A stretch of DNA of 60,663 nt from Vibrio sp. Isolate34 (GTDB taxonomy: Bacteria > Pseudomonadota > Gammaproteobacteria > Enterobacterales > Vibrionaceae), in the NCBI RefSeq assembly GCF_022397915.1, contig NZ_JAKEUO010000009.1:1-60663 (forward strand), given 5' to 3'. This document shows, piece by piece, positions 53,573 to 60,663 of the stretch; position 1 is the stretch's first letter, and each line of letters begins with the position of its first letter. The notes beneath the pieces are model-generated. The model saw only the letters and a list, made by a program, of their open reading frames with translations. It was not told the origin of the DNA and ran no database searches. The translations under genes were made by a program, and so were the position numbers.

Positions 53573-54577
53573 ATGACACTAGATGAGATTGCCAAACTAG
53601 CCGGTGTGTCGAAAACCACAGCCAGCTATGTGATTAATGGCAAGGCGCAGAAATACAGAATTAGTGAGAAGACGCAGCAAAAAGTGATGGCGGTGGTGGA
53701 AGAGTATAACTACCGTCCAGACCATGCTGCTTCGTCGCTGCGTGCTGGTAATAGCCGTTCATTTGGTTTGATTATTCCTGATCTGGAAAACAGCAGTTAC
53801 GCGCGTTTAGCAAAACTGATAGAGCAGAACTCACGTAAAGTGGGTTATCAAATCTTGATCGGTTGCTCTGATGATGACGCTGAAACCGAACGTAAAGTAG
53901 CAGAAGCGTTGGTGAGCCGTCGTATTGATGCTTTGCTGGTGGCAAGCTCAATGCCAGACGCCAACGAGTTTTACTTGAAGCTGCAAAGCTCGGGCACGCC
54001 TGTAATTGCGATTGACCGTCCGTTAGACGATGAACACTTTGCCTGCGTGATCAGTGAAGATTTTGAAGCCGCGTTTGAACTGACGCATTCTATTCTTGAT
54101 GACAGCATTCATAGTGTTGGTTTGATAGGTGCACTGCCAGATTTAAATATCTCACGCGAACGCCAGCTAGGTTTTGAAGCGGCAAATAAAGCGCATACTC
54201 AACAAACAGGGCTAACAGAAAATAAGCCGATGGTTGTGGGGTATGGCGAACACTTTGATCGAGAATCAGGGCGTGAGATTTTTGAGGGTTGGATTGCCAA
54301 GGGCACAGTGCCTGATGCGATTGTGACTATGTCTTACACCTTGCTAGAAGGTGTATTGGATGTGATGGTCGAAAAGCCAGAGCTGATCAATCAAGTGAAA
54401 CTGGCAACCTTTGGTGATAATCGCTTATTGGATTTCTTACCTTTCAAAGTCCATTCACTGCCACAGCAATTCGAAGTGATTGCCGATAGTGCTTTTGCTT
54501 TGGCATTAAATGCGTCAGCTAAGCGTTACCAAGCCGGTATTGAGCTAGTGCCAAGAAGCTTAGTCAAACGAGGCTAG
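53573..54577 (+). CDS. cra: Catabolite repressor/activator Cra (FruR), LacI family
   Basis: 334 aa from ATG 53573, which gives the standard start MTLDEIAKLAGVSKTTASYVINGKA with the HTH and hinge (RPDHAASSLRAGNSRSFGLIIPDLEN). A frame open 53 codons further upstream crosses the operators and is rejected. The C-terminal sugar-phosphate domain contains GLIGALPDLNISRERQLGFE. It senses fructose 1-phosphate and controls fruBKA and central carbon genes. Divergent from fruBKA. Confidence 0.95.
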   Translation: MTLDEIAKLAGVSKTTASYVINGKAQKYRISEKTQQKVMAVVEEYNYRPDHAASSLRAGNSRSFGLIIPDLENSSYARLAKLIEQNSRKVGYQILIGCSDDDAETERKVAEALVSRRIDALLVASSMPDANEFYLKLQSSGTPVIAIDRPLDDEHFACVISEDFEAAFELTHSILDDSIHSVGLIGALPDLNISRERQLGFEAANKAHTQQTGLTENKPMVVGYGEHFDRESGREIFEGWIAKGTVPDAIVTMSYTLLEGVLDVMVEKPELINQVKLATFGDNRLLDFLPFKVHSLPQQFEVIADSAFALALNASAKRYQAGIELVPRSLVKRG

Positions 54578-54643
54578 CCTTCGTTTAACAGTTATTCAGA
54601 GCTTAACGGCTAGCTTTTGTTTAGTAGTTAGCCAGAGCTTAAC
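54572..54643. repeat. 36-bp tandem repeat filling the cra / kinase intergenic gap
   Basis: Units at 54572-54607 and 54608-54643 agree at 30 of 36 positions, both starting GGCTAGC and ending CAGAGCTTAAC; a partial third GTTAGCTAG runs into the end of the kinase gene. The first unit includes the cra stop codon. The gap between the convergent genes is only 68 bases. Confidence 0.82.
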
Positions 54644-54645
54644 CG

Positions 54646-56436
54646 TTAGCTAGAACCAAGTAATAAGACTAACTCTACGATAGCGACAACGCCGAGTAAT
54701 AGAGCCAACACCTTCCAGAACTGAATAGGGTGACGGTTTATCAAAGGTTGCTTGGCTTTGTGCTTCATTAGGTTTTGATTGGGTGTGTAGAGGTCTGCTA
54801 CAAAATCGCCTAAAACCTGATATCGCTCGGTAGGAGATTCTGCACACGCCTTTTGTAAAACTAAATCAATCCAAGCCGGTAGATCCGTTCGTTTTTGCGT
54901 CAGCGGTCGGTATTCCCATTGATGATGGCGTGATTGCTTGAGAGATTGCGCGCTCATCTCAGAGTAGGGCAATTCTCCCGTCAGCATTTCATAACCGATC
55001 ACCGCGATAGAGAACAAATCGGAGCTTGTCGTAGCTGTGTTGTACTTAATACTCTCTGGTGCGATGTAATTCACCGCACCGAGTGGTGTTGGGTCTTTGT
55101 CTGTTTGTTCTCCCTCTTCAATTCCTCTCACTAACACCGCACCAAGGTCGATGATCTTGATGTCCCCATTACGTTGAACCATGATGTTTTCAGGCTTTAA
55201 GTCTCTGTGAACCATGTCGGCTCGTTGCAATACACGAATGCCTTGTGTGATCTTTTCGAGTATCTCACGCACTTGTTCGAGCGAGGGCTTAGGGTTGTCG
55301 TACATCCATTGCCTTAGCGTGACACCTTCAACCAATTCGCAAATTTGATATAGGAATTGAGAGTGTTCTGGCGTTGGGTAGACCTTCATGACTTTCTTGT
55401 TGTTCAACAAAATGCCAGCCCATTGTTCATTAAAGAAAGCTCTTAGCTGAGCTAGGTCGTCATGGTATTGAACCGAAGGTACTTTGAGGACGAACTCGGT
55501 TTGTGTCTCTTTCTGCATCACACGATACACATGACTTCGAGTGCCCGCATACAACACCTCAAGCACCATAAAGTTGTCGATGCTTTGGCCAAGCTTTAGC
55601 GCTGGTGGAATCGCGCGCTTAGAGAGCTTTTCGTGAAATTCGATTAATGAGGGCGTGGGTAAGTGAGTCACTTCGACAATCAAGCAGCTCACATTGTCTG
55701 CACTATTGTGGCTTAACGCTGTGTTACAGATGGTTTGAGCGGCGTATTCGAAATCTGCATCGGGTTTATCGATGTGTTCTTTAAACGTATTTGGGGAAAC
55801 GAACTCATGCACACCATCCGAAGTTAGGATAAAGCGATCATTCTTCTTGATGGGTAAGGTTTGATAGTCAACATTGAGCTGATTATCCATGCCTAGCGCT
55901 CTAGTTAAGTAATGCTTCTGTCCCATGTTCTTACGAGTGTGATCACGGGTCAGTTGGCGTAACTCCCCATCTCTTAGCAAGTAAATACGACTGTCACCCA
56001 CATGGAATAGATGGGCGGTGTTAGATTTTAGAATCACACTGCTGAAAGTCGATACTAGGGCATTGTGGTTAACTTGCTGCGCGGGGTGAATGTGAGAAAC
56101 CGAGGTATTGAAGAGCCAAGAATTGAGTGAGGTTAGGACTTTCTGCGCCGAACGCTGAATACTCCAACTTTGTGGGGTCGCGTAATAGTCGTCAATAAAC
56201 TGCATCACACTGGTGTGACTGGCTTTCTGGCCGTGTTCACTGCAACTGGCACCGTCGGCTATGCAAGCAACACTGCCTTTTAGCTCTTGTTCTACGCGAG
56301 TCTTCGGGTGTTTTACAATGATGGCGTCTTGGTTTTCATCACGTACGCCTTTATTCGAATAACCACCAAACTTCAAAGTCAGTTGGTTATTGGTTTCTGG
56401 CTTGATGACTTGCCCTTGGCTGAATGAAATCGTCAT
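54646..56436 (-). CDS. Bifunctional PP2C phosphatase / Ser-Thr protein kinase, membrane-anchored
   Basis: 596 aa. N-terminal PP2C phosphatase (about 20-257): metal-site Asp in RDENQD (33-37), IADGAS (Asp61), HVGDSRIYLLRDG, TSDG (Asp207), SADNVS (Asp247). Linker, then a protein kinase (about 285-545): loose glycine loop (LYAGTRSHVYRV), ATP lysine in VLKVP (Lys318), catalytic HRDLKPENIM (410-419), and DLG (430-432) in place of DFG. A single TM helix ends the chain (VLALLLGVVAIVELVLLL), so both domains are cytoplasmic. It follows narK by 144 bases on the same strand, at the end of the nitrite assimilation block. It probably sets the activity of nitrate transport or assimilation proteins (inference). 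Confidence 0.93.
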   Translation of the reverse strand: MTISFSQGQVIKPETNNQLTLKFGGYSNKGVRDENQDAIIVKHPKTRVEQELKGSVACIADGASCSEHGQKASHTSVMQFIDDYYATPQSWSIQRSAQKVLTSLNSWLFNTSVSHIHPAQQVNHNALVSTFSSVILKSNTAHLFHVGDSRIYLLRDGELRQLTRDHTRKNMGQKHYLTRALGMDNQLNVDYQTLPIKKNDRFILTSDGVHEFVSPNTFKEHIDKPDADFEYAAQTICNTALSHNSADNVSCLIVEVTHLPTPSLIEFHEKLSKRAIPPALKLGQSIDNFMVLEVLYAGTRSHVYRVMQKETQTEFVLKVPSVQYHDDLAQLRAFFNEQWAGILLNNKKVMKVYPTPEHSQFLYQICELVEGVTLRQWMYDNPKPSLEQVREILEKITQGIRVLQRADMVHRDLKPENIMVQRNGDIKIIDLGAVLVRGIEEGEQTDKDPTPLGAVNYIAPESIKYNTATTSSDLFSIAVIGYEMLTGELPYSEMSAQSLKQSRHHQWEYRPLTQKRTDLPAWIDLVLQKACAESPTERYQVLGDFVADLYTPNQNLMKHKAKQPLINRHPIQFWKVLALLLGVVAIVELVLLLGSS

Positions 56437-56580
56437 AACTGCTCTTCTTCTTAACTGGCCGTTTTCTCATCTGCTTGAGAGCACATCTGAGAAAGAACAA
56501 AAGCTCTAGCGAATGCAGAGCCTTTGAACGAAGTAACCGAGTGTCGCAAGCCCGGTTACTTCTCCCGATTCAATGAGTGG

Positions 56581-58050
56581 TTAGCTCGAGACGTTGATTA
56601 ACGTCACGCTACCGTCGTCGTTTACTTCGGCAATTTGACCGTTGGGCTCTTCCATGAACATCAGAGTAACGAAACCAAGCACTGCTGTTGCAGCAATCAC
56701 TAAGAAGAAAGTTTGGTAACTTACGAATGAAAGCACCGTTAGGTAAACCACCGCACCCACATTACCGTAAGCACCTGTCATACCCGCAATCTGACCTGTC
56801 ATACGACGCTTAATCAGTGGCACTGTCGCGAATACCGCACCTTCACCTGCTTGTACGAAGAATGAACACGCCATTGCAGCAACAACCGCTAGCCATACAG
56901 GCCATGTGCTGTCTACTTGACCCATTGCGAAGTAACCTACAGCCAAACCTGCAGTTAAGATAAGAAGCGTTGGTTTACGACCGAATTTATCTGAAATCCA
57001 ACCGCCACCTGGGCGAGACATCAAGTTCATGAAGGCGTATGCCGAAGCCACCATACCTGCAAGAACGGGTGTTAGTTCAAAGGTTTCAGAGAAGAACAGA
57101 GGCAACATAGAGACTACCGCTAGCTCAGAACCAAAGGTAGCGAAGTACAGAACGTTCAGTACCGCAACTTGCTTAAATTTGTACTGGTGAATCTCTGGCA
57201 CTTCTTCTTTAAATACGTTCTTGTTTACTTTCCAAACCTGAGACACTTCGTAAACATACAGAGCAGCAAGCACTGCATACACACCGTAAACCGCTGTGTC
57301 TGAAAGCATGCCAATACCTGATGGAGACAGTTTCCAAGCCAGTAGAGCCAGTGCCGCGTACATAGGGATCTTCATGAAGAGTAGAAAGAAAAAGTCACCC
57401 TTAGACGTCACTTCCATTGCTGTTACTTGAGCAGGCTTGAAGTAAGTAGAACCTTTTGGTGTATCGGATACGTTTTTGTAGAACACCACTGAGAACAGTA
57501 AGCTCATTGCACCCGTAATACCGACCGCATAACGCCAACCTTCATCGCCACCAAATACTAATGCTAGGGTAGGAAGTGTGAATGCTGCAGCCGCTGAACC
57601 AAAGTTACCCCAACCGCCGTAGATACCTTCTGCAGTGCCTAATTCATTGTGTGGGAACCATTCAGAAACAAGACGAATACCAACTACGAAACCTGCACCG
57701 ATGAAGCCCAGTAGGAAACGAGCGATAGCGGCTTGAATGAAAGAATCAGCCAGTGCGAACATGAAACACGGGATCGAACAGATCGCGAGTAGCAAAGAGT
57801 AAACGAGCCTTGGACCATAGCGGTCGGTGAGCATACCAATGGCGACACGCGCCGGAATGGTTAAGGCAACGTTCAAGATAAGAAGGGTTTTGATCTCTTC
57901 AGTGGTCAATCCTAGGCTGGTTTTTACCATTTGTAGCAGGGGTGCGAAGTTAAACCACACTACAAACGTGATAAAAAAGGCCATCCAGCTGAGGTGTAAG
58001 ACCTTCATCTTACCTGTAAACGAAAACAGCGAAAATTTTGAGTTATCCAT
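56581..58050 (-). CDS. narK: Nitrate/nitrite MFS transporter (NarK/NasA-like)
   Basis: 489 aa, twelve helices. Nitrate-porter features: [21 protein letters not shown] in TM1, first signature [43 protein letters not shown], and later [20 protein letters not shown]. The NasA/NarK1-type imports nitrate for assimilation, in keeping with nirBD upstream. Its C-terminal tail is acidic ([12 protein letters not shown]). A 198-base gap to nirD leaves room for its own promoter or an attenuator. Confidence 0.93.
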   Translation of the reverse strand: MDNSKFSLFSFTGKMKVLHLSWMAFFITFVVWFNFAPLLQMVKTSLGLTTEEIKTLLILNVALTIPARVAIGMLTDRYGPRLVYSLLLAICSIPCFMFALADSFIQAAIARFLLGFIGAGFVVGIRLVSEWFPHNELGTAEGIYGGWGNFGSAAAAFTLPTLALVFGGDEGWRYAVGITGAMSLLFSVVFYKNVSDTPKGSTYFKPAQVTAMEVTSKGDFFFLLFMKIPMYAALALLAWKLSPSGIGMLSDTAVYGVYAVLAALYVYEVSQVWKVNKNVFKEEVPEIHQYKFKQVAVLNVLYFATFGSELAVVSMLPLFFSETFELTPVLAGMVASAYAFMNLMSRPGGGWISDKFGRKPTLLILTAGLAVGYFAMGQVDSTWPVWLAVVAAMACSFFVQAGEGAVFATVPLIKRRMTGQIAGMTGAYGNVGAVVYLTVLSFVSYQTFFLVIAATAVLGFVTLMFMEEPNGQIAEVNDDGSVTLINVSS

Positions 58051-58248
58051 GTTTTAAATCCTTTAAATATGGAAAGAGTCTAGAGTTATCTAGCCGTCCA
58101 CATGCCAACTCCGTAGCTTGCCTAGACTGTTAATTATAGGCGGCTAAGGCATGTTAATGGGTGAATTTGAAAGTACAACCTTTTAGTTAGGCGATAACTT
58201 GTTGTTAGTTGAACATTTGTTGCTAATTGCTAACTTGTCGTCAGATAA

Positions 58249-58593
58249 TCAACTTGCCAACGCTTCGGGTGCCAGTACTTGAATCTGATTGCCTTGTCGG
58301 CGCACTTCAAAGCGGGTTAGGGCATGTTCAGGCTCTTCCAAACAAGCGCCAGTCTCTAGATGGTAATGCTGCTTGTAGAGCGGAGAGGCCACATAGGGTT
58401 CTCCACTTAACGAGCCGATAATGCCGCGAGACATAACGTTGGCTTTCCCCACAGGGTCGAAATTCGATAGGCCATAAAGCTTGTCGCTGCGTTTGCAGTA
58501 AAAAATGGCGACTTGATGATCAGCTACTTTGGCGCACACACCCGCATTGGGTGACAGTTCCTCTTGCGAGCAAACAGTGGTCCAGTTTTCCAT
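58249..58593 (-). CDS. nirD: Assimilatory nitrite reductase small subunit
   Basis: 114 aa from ATG 58593, where AAGGAG precedes at 9 bases; the frame is open 15 codons further without a signal. Rieske-like fold without full iron-sulfur ligands, as usual for NirD: GVCAKVADHQVAIFYCKRSDKLYGLSNFDPVGKANVMSRGIIG, then VASPLYKQHYHLETG (Cys/His pairs replaced). It assists NirB in reducing nitrite to ammonium with NADH. 128 bases after nirB. Confidence 0.93.
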   Translation of the reverse strand: MENWTTVCSQEELSPNAGVCAKVADHQVAIFYCKRSDKLYGLSNFDPVGKANVMSRGIIGSLSGEPYVASPLYKQHYHLETGACLEEPEHALTRFEVRRQGNQIQVLAPEALAS

Positions 58594-58721
58594 GACAGTC
58601 TCCTTGTCAATTTGTTGAGTCTTTGATTTTGTTCCCATTTCCTAAAAAAGAAGGTCGTAAAGAAAGAAGGTCGCTAGCAGCATGTTGCCGAGATCGAAGG
58701 GGCTGCTAACGACCAAACTGG

Positions 58722-60663
58722 CTACGAGACTTCCGTAATTTCAATTTGTTCAGTGTTGTTTAAAGCTTGGTTACGTTCCGCTTCTTGGTCGGTATTGACC
58801 GAAGGTTTCGGGAAGCGTTGTTCACGCTCTTTGATGAACGAAAGGCTAGAGTCCATCTCTTCACTGTTGATGTAGTGTTGGAAGCGCTTCATCTTCACTG
58901 GGTTCTCGATAGTGGTTTTCCACTCACACTGATAGTTTTCGATATTGAGTGCGATGTCTGCTTCTAGCTCAGCAGCGACATTGAGTTTGTCTTCAATCAC
59001 CACCTCTTTGAGATACTCCAAGCCACCTTCTAAGTTTTCCATCCAAACCGAAGTACGTTGCAGGCGGTCAGCGGTACGTGTGTAGAACATCAACACGCGG
59101 TCGATGTATTGAATGAGAGTTTGCTCGTCTAGGTCGGTCGCGAATAGGTCGGCGTGACGTGGGCGCATGCCGCCATTACCACAGACGTATAGGTTCCAAC
59201 CTTTGTCAGTAGCGATAACGCCGATGTCTTTTGATTGCGCTTCGGCACACTCACGCGTACAGCCCGATACTGCGAATTTGATCTTGTGTGGTGAACGCAG
59301 GCCCTTGTAACGGTTCTCTAGTTTAATCGCGAGGCCAACACTGTCGTTGACACCGTAGCGACACCAAGTGCTGCCAACACAAGACTTCACCGTACGAACC
59401 GATTTACCGTAGGCGTGGCCCGTTTCAAAGCCTGCATCAATCAGTTTTTTCCAGATGGCTGGCAGTTCATTAAGTTGAGCACCAAACAAGTCGACACGCT
59501 GACCGCCAGTGATCTTGGTGTAAAGGTCGTATTCCTTTGCCACTTCACCCAGCACGATCAGTTTGTCTGGTGTAATTTCACCGCCTGCAATACGCGGAAC
59601 AACTGAGTAGGTGCCATCTTTTTGCATGTTGCCAAGGTAGATGTCGTTGGTGTCTTGCAGTTCGATGTGCTCATCTTTCAGGATATAGTCGTTCCAGTAA
59701 GAGGCGAGAATAGAACCCACCGCAGGCTTACACACGGTACAACCTAAGCCTTGACCATGAGATTCAAGCAGCTCGTCGAACGTTTTGATTTTGTTGACGC
59801 GGATAATGTCGGTCAGTTCTTGGCGAGAGTAAGCAAAGTGCTCACAGATATCGTTAGAGACTTCCACACCTAGGTTGCTCAGTTCGCTGTCGAGCACTTG
59901 TTTTGCAAGGGCAGAACAACCACCACAACCAGTAGAGGCATTGGTTGTCTCTTTCAATGCAGACATGGTTGTACAACCCGCTGACACCGCTTCTTTGATA
60001 TCGCCTTTGGTCACATCGAAACATGAACAGATAACCGCGCTGTCTGGTAGGGCTTCGACACCCATTGCGCTGCCTGAGTCGTCAGCAAGGTTTGGAAGAA
60101 TCAGTACCGATGGATTCTCTGGCAGAGGCATATCATTTTGCTTGATTTGCAGCAGTGAACCGTACGCGTCTGCATCGCCGACTAATACGGCACCGACGAT
60201 CTTTTTACCATCAGCAGAAACAATCAAACGCTTATAAACCTGTTCAATTTCATCGTTGTAGGTATAAGACTGCGCGCCTTCGGTTTTGCCGTGCACTTCA
60301 CCAATACTGGCTACGTCTACACCCAGAAGCTTGAGCTTGGTGCTCATGTCGGCACCGGTAAAGCTGCTCTCATCTTCACCATTAGAAAGGATATGGCTGG
60401 CCGCCACTTTCGCCATTGAATAGCCGGGAGCCACTAAGCCAAAGATCTTGTTGTCCCATAGGGCACATTCACCAATGGCGTACACGTTGTCGATGTTGGT
60501 TTGGCAGTTGTCGTCAATCACAATGCCGCCACGTTCGCCAATGGCGATGTCAGAGCTACGAGCCAGCGCATCCTGTGGGCGAATACCTGCCGAGAATACG
60601 ATCATATCGGTTTCTAGGTGTGTGCCGTCAGCAAAGTTCATGCGGTAGCGAGACGTTTCACCC
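58722..60663 (-). CDS. nirB: NADH-dependent nitrite reductase large subunit, C-terminal part (N-terminus beyond window)
   Basis: The frame is open to the window edge; about 646 of about 850 residues are visible. In order: end of the FAD/NAD domain (VFSAGIRPQDALARSSDIAIGERGGI), two BFD-type [2Fe-2S] segments (CSCFDVTKGDIKEAV with GCGGC; CEHFAYSRQEL with CTVCKP), ferredoxin-like half, and the sirohaem/[4Fe-4S] site with cysteines in SCVGSTWCRYG and VSGCTRECAEAQ. Catalyses six-electron nitrite reduction in the cytoplasm. It is first in nirB-nirD-narK-kinase. Confidence 0.95.
   Translation of the reverse strand, partial: GETSRYRMNFADGTHLETDMIVFSAGIRPQDALARSSDIAIGERGGIVIDDNCQTNIDNVYAIGECALWDNKIFGLVAPGYSMAKVAASHILSNGEDESSFTGADMSTKLKLLGVDVASIGEVHGKTEGAQSYTYNDEIEQVYKRLIVSADGKKIVGAVLVGDADAYGSLLQIKQNDMPLPENPSVLILPNLADDSGSAMGVEALPDSAVICSCFDVTKGDIKEAVSAGCTTMSALKETTNASTGCGGCSALAKQVLDSELSNLGVEVSNDICEHFAYSRQELTDIIRVNKIKTFDELLESHGQGLGCTVCKPAVGSILASYWNDYILKDEHIELQDTNDIYLGNMQKDGTYSVVPRIAGGEITPDKLIVLGEVAKEYDLYTKITGGQRVDLFGAQLNELPAIWKKLIDAGFETGHAYGKSVRTVKSCVGSTWCRYGVNDSVGLAIKLENRYKGLRSPHKIKFAVSGCTRECAEAQSKDIGVIATDKGWNLYVCGNGGMRPRHADLFATDLDEQTLIQYIDRVLMFYTRTADRLQRTSVWMENLEGGLEYLKEVVIEDKLNVAAELEADIALNIENYQCEWKTTIENPVKMKRFQHYINSEEMDSSLSFIKEREQRFPKPSVNTDQEAERNQALNNTEQIEITEVS

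Noticed and set aside
1..60663. CRISPR arrays, tRNA or rRNA genes, integron attC sites, prophage genes
   Set aside because: Looked for and not seen; the tandem repeats found are too few and too degenerate for a CRISPR array.

Overview
The window reads as chromosomal DNA of a marine gammaproteobacterium, almost certainly a Vibrio and plausibly of the Splendidus clade. This rests on a DUF2999 gene, a DUF3332 lipoprotein, a vctPDGC-like siderophore importer, a torT/torS pair and an nirBD-narK-kinase cluster, all with uniform moderate-GC codon use. It is mostly ordinary metabolic and transport sequence. No rRNA, tRNA, CRISPR array, prophage or integron was seen. The only recognisable mobile element is the 3' end of a group II intron at the left edge.

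Layout. 1-1.2 kb: group II intron tail, then two small exported proteins of unknown function on the minus strand. 1.2-9.6 kb: single genes (M13 metallopeptidase, YfcG-like glutathione transferase, TPR/DUF218 protein, DUF2999, DUF4382 lipoprotein, AraC regulator followed by an EamA exporter), plus a 44-codon remnant of a quinone oxidoreductase. 9.6-17.9 kb: a TPP riboswitch heading a thiamine salvage and uptake operon (thiD-thiZ-thiX-thiY-tenA-thiM), then an oppositely oriented chemoreceptor and thiE. 18-25.5 kb: an AraC-like protein without its DNA-binding domain, a HlyD/DUF2955/AI-2E/ion-channel operon, and several small or unknown genes. 25.5-30.1 kb: a long non-coding stretch with a Fur-box-like site, then the four-gene siderophore ABC importer, with a strong hairpin after the binding-protein gene.

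30.3-35.1 kb: mgsA, then divergent torT and torS (a sensor kinase of the TMAO system) with no torR or torCAD in view. 35.2-40.3 kb: hydantoinase-like protein, DUF917 protein and NCS1 permease in one tight operon, divergent from a LysR regulator. 40.4-49 kb: cis/trans fatty acid isomerase, VRR-NUC nuclease, OFA-type MFS transporter, a small membrane protein, YajD nuclease, YghU and a DOPA-dioxygenase-like protein. 49.2-54.6 kb: fructose PTS operon fruBKA, divergent from cra/fruR across three palindromic Cra-like operators. 54.6-60.7 kb: nirB (cut by the right edge), nirD, narK and a PP2C phosphatase/Ser-Thr kinase fusion, all on the minus strand.

The least expected structure is a set of degenerate short tandem repeats, with different units of 15, 18, 20, 30 and 36 bp, lying at or just after the 3' ends of five unrelated genes. 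In one case the repeat is translated and forms the tail of the AraC-like protein that lacks its HTH. Other points worth following are that HTH-less regulator, the phosphatase/kinase fusion beside nitrite assimilation, and the unknown genes near 0.4-1.0 kb, 18 kb and 24-25.5 kb.
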